Assembly (NCBI GenBank): GCA_916610825.1
Contig: OU744453.1
Location: 12,977,826 to 13,041,825, forward strand
DNA: 64,000 nucleotides
Source of the DNA: Haliclystus octoradiatus
Lineage: Eukaryota; Cnidaria; Staurozoa; Stauromedusae; Haliclystidae
Direction: 5' to 3'
The translations under genes and the position numbers were made by a program. Below are positions 58,440 through 64,000 of the stretch, one piece after another. Below the pieces are notes generated by a model that was not told the DNA's origin, did not search any database, and worked only from the letters and a program-made list of their open reading frames with translations. Position 1 is the first letter of the stretch. Every line of letters begins with the position of its first letter.

Positions 58440-60650
58440 TAACTACCGACAGTTGATTGACATAAACCAATAATTGACTTTCCATTCAAGGGACAATTGA
58501 TATATGATAGCTGATCGTTTAAATGTTCTTGCCGTTTCTCCGCGCAATAATTCTGGGAAATAGTTCCAGACTCTGGTACCAACTGCCACAAGAGACCATT
58601 TCATCAGGGTTGTTCGAAATACTGGGGAGAGCAGCTTTTTGGTCAGTTAGAACATGCATATTTTGAGTTGGAGAGGGTGAAAAGAGAGTGTATGAGCTTG
58701 GGAGTTTCTGTTGACAATGTCTTGTGAATAAGGTTTGATAATTTTACAATTTATCTGATGTAAAGACTTGGAAGATGGCGCTCAATTTCAGTATTACGTC
58801 GTGTTAGGTGATTTAGACTTTTCTTCTGAATTCTTTCTAGTTTTAATCTATCTTTTTGAATGATACCAAGTAAAAGAAGATTACAATGTTCAAGTTGAGG
58901 ACGGATGTATGTGATGTAAAGAGATTTTGCCATGTTAGGATTTAATGATTTTTTGACTTGTCTGATTTGGTATAATGATAGATTGACTTTTCTGATACAA
59001 TTTTGGAGATGACATCTCATGTTTATTTTGTTGTCAATATGAACACCTAGAATCTATATTTTTCTAGCCAAGGTAAGGTGATATCGTCAATTGCGGTGTT
59101 TTCATTAATTGTTCCTCTAGTGTTGATTTGGTTGACGTCTGTGTTGGCTATGTGGATGCTGAGTTTTGGAAAGTGAGTAATCATAAGGCATTGTGTTTTT
59201 GATGTGTTCAGCTTTAGACAATTTTGTTCAAACCATCTTGATTCAGGTGCTGGACAGCTGTATGTTTTTCTTTCGAGTAATAGTATAAGGTGGTACAATC
59301 TGCGTGTCGTATGAGAGAGGATTTTATCTGAAGAAGTGGCAGGTCAGCTTCGTAGATATTGAACAATAGTGGTGACAGTATTGAACCTTGTGGGACTCCT
59401 CGAGGGCAGGGGAAAGAAGTTGAAATTTGGTTTTCAATTTTGATTGATTGTGATCTTCCATTTACGTAGCTTTTGATTAAATTACAGCTTGCTAAATTGA
59501 TTTCATAAGCTTGCAATTTCTCCAGCAGAAGCTTATGATTCACCATTTCAAATGCTGTCAAGAGATCGAAAGAGACAACTGCAGTATAATTATTGGTGTT
59601 GATGGCTGCTTTACAATCTTCAGTAAGCGTCAAGAGGGCCATTTCGGCACTTTGCTCGTGTATAAATCCAAACATACCATATGGAAAGATTGGAGTGAAG
59701 TGATGTTGGAATTGAGTTGATAAGATTCTTTCGAATGCCGTAGAAATATGAGTGAGAATAGTAATTGGGTGATGATAGTTTTCCTTGTTTGATGGATCTT
59801 TGTTTTTGAATATTGGTTAAACTATTCCATGTATCCAATCTTTCGGTACTTCGTTAATAGTTATTAAATGATTGAAGAGATCGGTGATAGTGGAAGTGAG
59901 GCTAGGTAGAATTGTTTTAAGGAAGTTTGAAGAAATATTATCAGCTTCAGTTGCTTTGTTACTTTTGAAGTTTTTGATGATGTTGCATACTTCATCGTCT
60001 GAGGTGTACTCAAGACAGAAGGATGTGCAAGAAAGATTCGTAATTTTGTTAATGCTAATGCGGATGATTGTTGAGGTATTCGTCAGTCCAATGTGGAGAA
60101 AGTGGGATACATTTTTCGAAGTAGCTTCCAATTAGCTGTGGTTTTTCTTTAGCAGAGGTGATTATGCAATTGTTTTCTAGTAGATTTGCAATTTTAACAG
60201 TTTTTATTCTTCCAATACCAGTGATCTTTTGGATGTTGCGATGAAATTTCGATGGATCAAGTTTAGAAGAGCTTTCGAGATCTTCTTGGAGGCTGCGTCG
60301 TTTGAGTTGTGTGACTAAATTTCGTTGAGTGCGAAACGGAAGATATTATCTTTATTTCTTGGAAGTTTTGATAGGTGTTCTCTCAATCGGATAGCTTCGT
60401 CGATTTTAGCAGTGCTCCATGGCGGTCTCTCTGCCTTGATGAGCTTAGTTGTTAATGGTGAATGCTTTTCTATTACTGAGTTGACTGCGAAAAACCATTT
60501 TCTCCATACATCATCTGCTGATAACAGTTTGTAAGGAATAGACCAAGTAGTACGTTCAGAGGGTAACTCATTTAGCAAGGCGCTGGCTTTCTTTTCCAGA
60601 GTAGTTAGGAAGTCTTTATCTTCATGTGTTGATCCTCTTGAATGGAGTGC
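58440..60650 (-). pseudogene. LINE reverse transcriptase, antisense in intron 2 of gene copy 2
   Basis: Minus-strand frames read, from the 5' side, ERPPWSTAKIDEAIRLREHL (about 60400), SDDEVCNIIKNFKSNKATEA (about 59960), VVSFDLLTAFEMVNHKLL (first catalytic Asp block, about 59570), PRGVPQGSILSPLLFNIY (about 59390) and RHADCTTLYY in place of the usual FADDT. Also present are RPQLEHCNLLL and a C-terminal end GTRVWNYFPELLRGETARTF (about 58540). Several stops and shifts plus loss of the second catalytic Asp make it inactive. The layout fits CR1/Jockey/L2-like LINEs; the endonuclease is missing, so the copy is 5'-truncated. Confidence 0.85.
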
Positions 60651-60979
60651 ATTCAGCTGACCTTTTGTAAGTTCTTGGTCCCAAACTTGTTGTTTTGAAG
60701 ATATAATTCTGAAAAATTATTATGATATCGTATATTTTGTGGCAATATTTAATTGTCTCTTCGTATCCTGGCATGGTACAGCCTACAAGGGATGCATGGG
60801 TAAGAGTGAAACTAATGACGAAGTAACATCCACAGAAGCAGCAAAAGCGCATGGAGCAATAGTTTACTTAAACATATAAGTCGAGCCATCATCTCTTCAA
60901 ACTATCGACATAAGCTAGTATTTCGTAAATTTACACAAATAAATATGTCTTGATTGTTGTATTTTATTTTTTATTACAG

Positions 60980-61380
60980 GTAATAACATGTCTGCATGTT
61001 TTCGTGTGAAGAATAGTGGATATGGGTCTTTTGTGTTTACTCTCACATCTGGCTACTATCACATCAAATTGATACATCTCAACGGCAGTGTCTCCTGTGC
61101 GTCATTCGATCATCCTTCGGTAACACCTGGTAATTTTGGATGTTCAAATAATGTTATCATGCCTGTTCTAACTGATAAAGTTAATGCCAATTTAAATCTA
61201 AATTTTGATATTGATGATGGCAGAATTGTTTTATCAGATTATCTTGAATCTAGTAATGCAGTTTACTTTAAACATGATGAAGAATATCGACTGTGGAGTC
61301 ATTACGATCTTACTAACTATTCAGAACAGGATGATGTCGGTGAATCTTGCGTTCAAATCATGGCTTCATCACAACAATGA
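60980..61380 (+). CDS. Secreted protein copy 2, exon 3 (C-terminal domain)
   Basis: Paralogue of 46222-46637. Same opening GNNMSACFRVKNSGYGSF, same four Cys, same EEYRLWSHYDLTNYSEQDD and GESCVQIMA end. A few codons are lost near the end (ASSQQ-stop against ASSANNDAIF-stop), so the tail is shorter. The stop TGA is at 61378-61380, and AATAAA at about 61496 is a possible polyadenylation signal. Strong similarity to copy 1, with changes concentrated at single residues and no frame damage, suggests both copies are or recently were functional. Confidence 0.75.
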
Positions 61381-61655
61381 CGCCATATTCTAAGAAACAG
61401 AATATTAACATTGACTCCAAAATTAATGTTCTTATTTAGCTTTTTGCATGGTTATTTATCCTTATAGTATCACGTATAGTATAGTTATACACTTAATAAA
61501 TGAGGGAGCTCTTGTACCATCAGGATTATTCATAGTATAGACAGAGTAATAGATGTTGAACTACTACATGCGTCTGATTTATTCATATGCGAACTCTTCA
61601 TCTTCGATTGAAAACCACTGGTATAAATATTTCATTTGAATTTGATTATTAATTA

Positions 61656-64000
61656 CTAGCTATGAGTGTAGTCCATAATGGACCTTCTATGATAAAACTT
61701 TCAGATCACTTATAATTAAACAATTGACTAAGCTGACTATCGCTGTATAATACGGAGTATGAACTCTGGAGGAGAACATGAGACACAATATGCATTGAAA
61801 CGATGTAGCATTAATCAATACATCTTAATCATTCCTTTAATAAAAATTTAATTTATTTCACATCAATTGAGTCGATTGAAATGTATAATTTAACGTAGCT
61901 TTGTCTACATAGAAAAACTTTATTTTATGTGTTGAAAGGAAGCCAGAACACAATTATTATAAATTACAAATACTCAGTCAAATTTCGAAATCTGAAACTA
62001 TCCACAAAAAATAAGTTCAAATCCGATCCGATCCGAAGACCTAAAATATTAACCCGAATCTGACCCGATACGATCGGATCGCGTTCGGTTCGAATTCATA
62101 AATCTTTATTGCAATATATACAACACTAATGTGGTGTTCACAAAATAACGCCGTCAAAGTGTGGCCAGTGAAACTCGTGGCATTGCATGCGATAGATTCA
62201 ATATTAAATTAATTTAGCTTCAACAAGACACATGGTCCACTGATTTCTGTTATTAACATGATCAAACGATATCTTTTGTTAATTAAAAATGATTTACTGC
62301 TTCATATTAAAAAAAATCAGAAAAATCGTTGATAAAAATTGCAATATGGCGGATTTGAACTGACGACCCTGATATTGAAATACCAGGGCATTAACCAATC
62401 GGCCACTACCTTACTTTTTGTTATCGGTGCTTTAACTGAAGTGGTCAACAAACCTACTGCTTCGACAACGTATTATTGAACAAAGCCGACCCACGCGCGT
62501 GTATTGAAAATCAAATTATATATAATCTGAAAATATTATGATATGATAGTATATGAGCCTATATATTTTTGATCTTTGCAATCTCAGCAAGCAGGCCTGT
62601 GATTTTCATGGCAGTCTATCAAAATACTAAGAGTTCGTTGAAAATAAAATTTTAAAAGTAAACAAAAGATATGAAAAGTTGACCTCATAGTGCTTCTTGT
62701 TATCAAATTTTCCAGAATAATAGCATCAACATTCTTTTAAAATGAAATAAAATTCTATAATAAATCGCTATACTAATTCGATATTGATATTATGTTACAT
62801 CTTGTTGTCAATATTTCTACGCGCTATTTATAATACATTACAGATGTCGAATGAAAGAAAAGATGATTATGAATAAATTAATTATTTTGATAGAAAAACG
62901 AAAACAACTCATTTTGCCAGATTCGTGATATGCATTTATTCAGAATTTATTGAAACTGACGCGATGGTTTATAGAGTGGAAATGTTTAGTGCAGCTTCAA
63001 AGATATAAAATACCACAGCCGATGGTAATATTTAAATGCTCATGTTATGATGTCTGACGAAAAGGATAATTTACTATGTAGAAAATGAATCTACTTTACC
63101 ATGCATTTGATCACGATATGAAATGATCATTTTTGTCAGAATTATTTCGAATAAAAGACAATCTTTATTTTATTCTTATCGGGCGTACATTCTCCTTCGA
63201 TAAAATATGGTTGTTAACTTATTATTGATTGGTGTATTAACTCAGAGAACCCGCTATTATGTATTTAAATGTTGTTCGGAGATTATGCCGCTCGTATAGT
63301 TTTTATTTGGATCTCATTTGGAAAATGGTAAGTTGTATTTTAATAAATATTGTTTGCTATGATCGATTATTTCATGCAACCTTTTCGCTTTTTATTTTTG
63401 TAACACAAGGTTTGTTACACTCATCCAAACTGTATTAACTATTTAAAAATGTTTTTAAATTATGTTTTTGTGCTTTTAAATTCAAAGCAAAATTTTTGAA
63501 CGCTGAAAATATTATAATTATTATTATTTATCACAAATCATACGCTCAATTCAATTTAACTTTGTTGAATTTGATATACCTGAAAAAATTAACTTTATTA
63601 AATGTTGATCAACGATAATAACAAGACACCGCTATTTTTATTCTCGAAACTGTAGTAACATACTGTGTCTTATTCGTATAGCAAGTCAACAAAATGAAAT
63701 TTTAATATTAATCGATGCCAGTATAATTCCTTCGTTAATTATGGAAGCAAAATCTGAAAATAAAAGCCTTGCTGCTTAAAACCAAATGATTCGTTTTTTT
63801 ATATTAAATAATAAATTATAAAAATACTTTTGTGCAATGCCTTGATTAATTCTAAACTCTATGATTTTAGACTGTAGACAGATAATCTCTTCGAACTTTG
63901 AATATTTTTCGAAATAGTCGAACGCCAACGCCAATTTGAAAATTCTTGCAAATTAATTTGTTTTTAAGCCCCGCGATAGATTATTCATTTCAAAACAGAT
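61656..64000 (-). mobile_element. Family B copy 6 (Helitron-like), truncated by window end
   Basis: Begins CTAGCTATGAG after ..TTATTAATTA, with the same palindrome at 61671. The matching flank of gene copy 1 (about 46950) lacks it, giving an empty site that confirms the left boundary. The first 2345 bp are present, including the tRNA-like segment and the conserved ATG|GTAAG block. Whether it is single or another array cannot be seen. Confidence 0.65.
62341..62412 (-). other. tRNA-like segment in B copy 6
   Basis: Minus strand: A box TGGCCGATTGG, B box GTTCAAATC. Confidence 0.5.

Larger units (their letters stand above)
58012..60979 (+). other. Intron 2 of gene copy 2
   Basis: Starts GTATGT, ends TTATTACAG. 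Short ends match intron 2 of copy 1 (TGTTGTTGATTTC.GAAT, CTTTTGTAAGT.CTT.GT.CC), and the rest is an antisense LINE. Intron length is 2968 bp against 538 in copy 1. Confidence 0.7.

Overview
This is AT-rich animal nuclear DNA: intron-containing genes with GT..AG junctions, LINE, Ty3/Gypsy, hAT, piggyBac-like and mariner-like elements, long tandem satellites, and no bacterial-type gene organisation. The transposon families look like those of marine invertebrates (tunicate, cnidarian or similar), but nothing seen fixes the phylum. Most of the window is repetitive; the only convincing host genes are two tandem paralogues in the right third.

Layout. 1-1281: the 3' part of a frameshifted LINE reverse transcriptase, cut by the window edge. 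1857-2827: a broken DUF3504 (KIAA1958/QRICH1-like, Crypton-derived recombinase family) gene that stops where satellite A begins. 2828-39660: one large satellite block of about 30 monomers of about 650 bp (family A). Its two outer edges lie at the same point of the monomer. The block has been invaded twice: by a 2154-bp hAT-type element with a perfect 8-bp target duplication (4481-6634), and by a five-unit tandem array of a roughly 3.0-kb element (family B, 11237-27567). The left end of B, read on the minus strand, has the layout of a Helitron 3' end (13-bp palindrome, 11 nt, CTAG, then T). Unit 3 of B carries a 996-bp piggyBac-like insertion. A sixth B copy begins at 61656 and runs off the window.

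39661-43250: a LINE 3' end, a tyrosine-recombinase scrap, microsatellites and a relic of a third copy of the gene described next. 43250-46637 and 54434-61380: two paralogous three-exon genes for a small secreted, cysteine-containing protein of 264 and 258 residues. Both use a 25-nt middle exon that keeps the reading frame. Introns of the second copy are swollen by a Ty3/Gypsy fragment (intron 1) and an antisense LINE (intron 2). Between the genes lie a decayed Ty3/Gypsy element (about 47314-51040) and a 412-bp TA-flanked MITE (52621-53032).

The insertions can be ordered: DUF3504 gene, then satellite A, then hAT and B, then the piggyBac-like element inside B. The gene duplication preceded the Gypsy, LINE and B insertions in or beside copy 2. 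Every transposon-derived coding region seen is broken, so the secreted-protein pair is the main candidate for living genes. The short ORFs that recur in satellites A and B follow the repeats and show no sign of coding selection.
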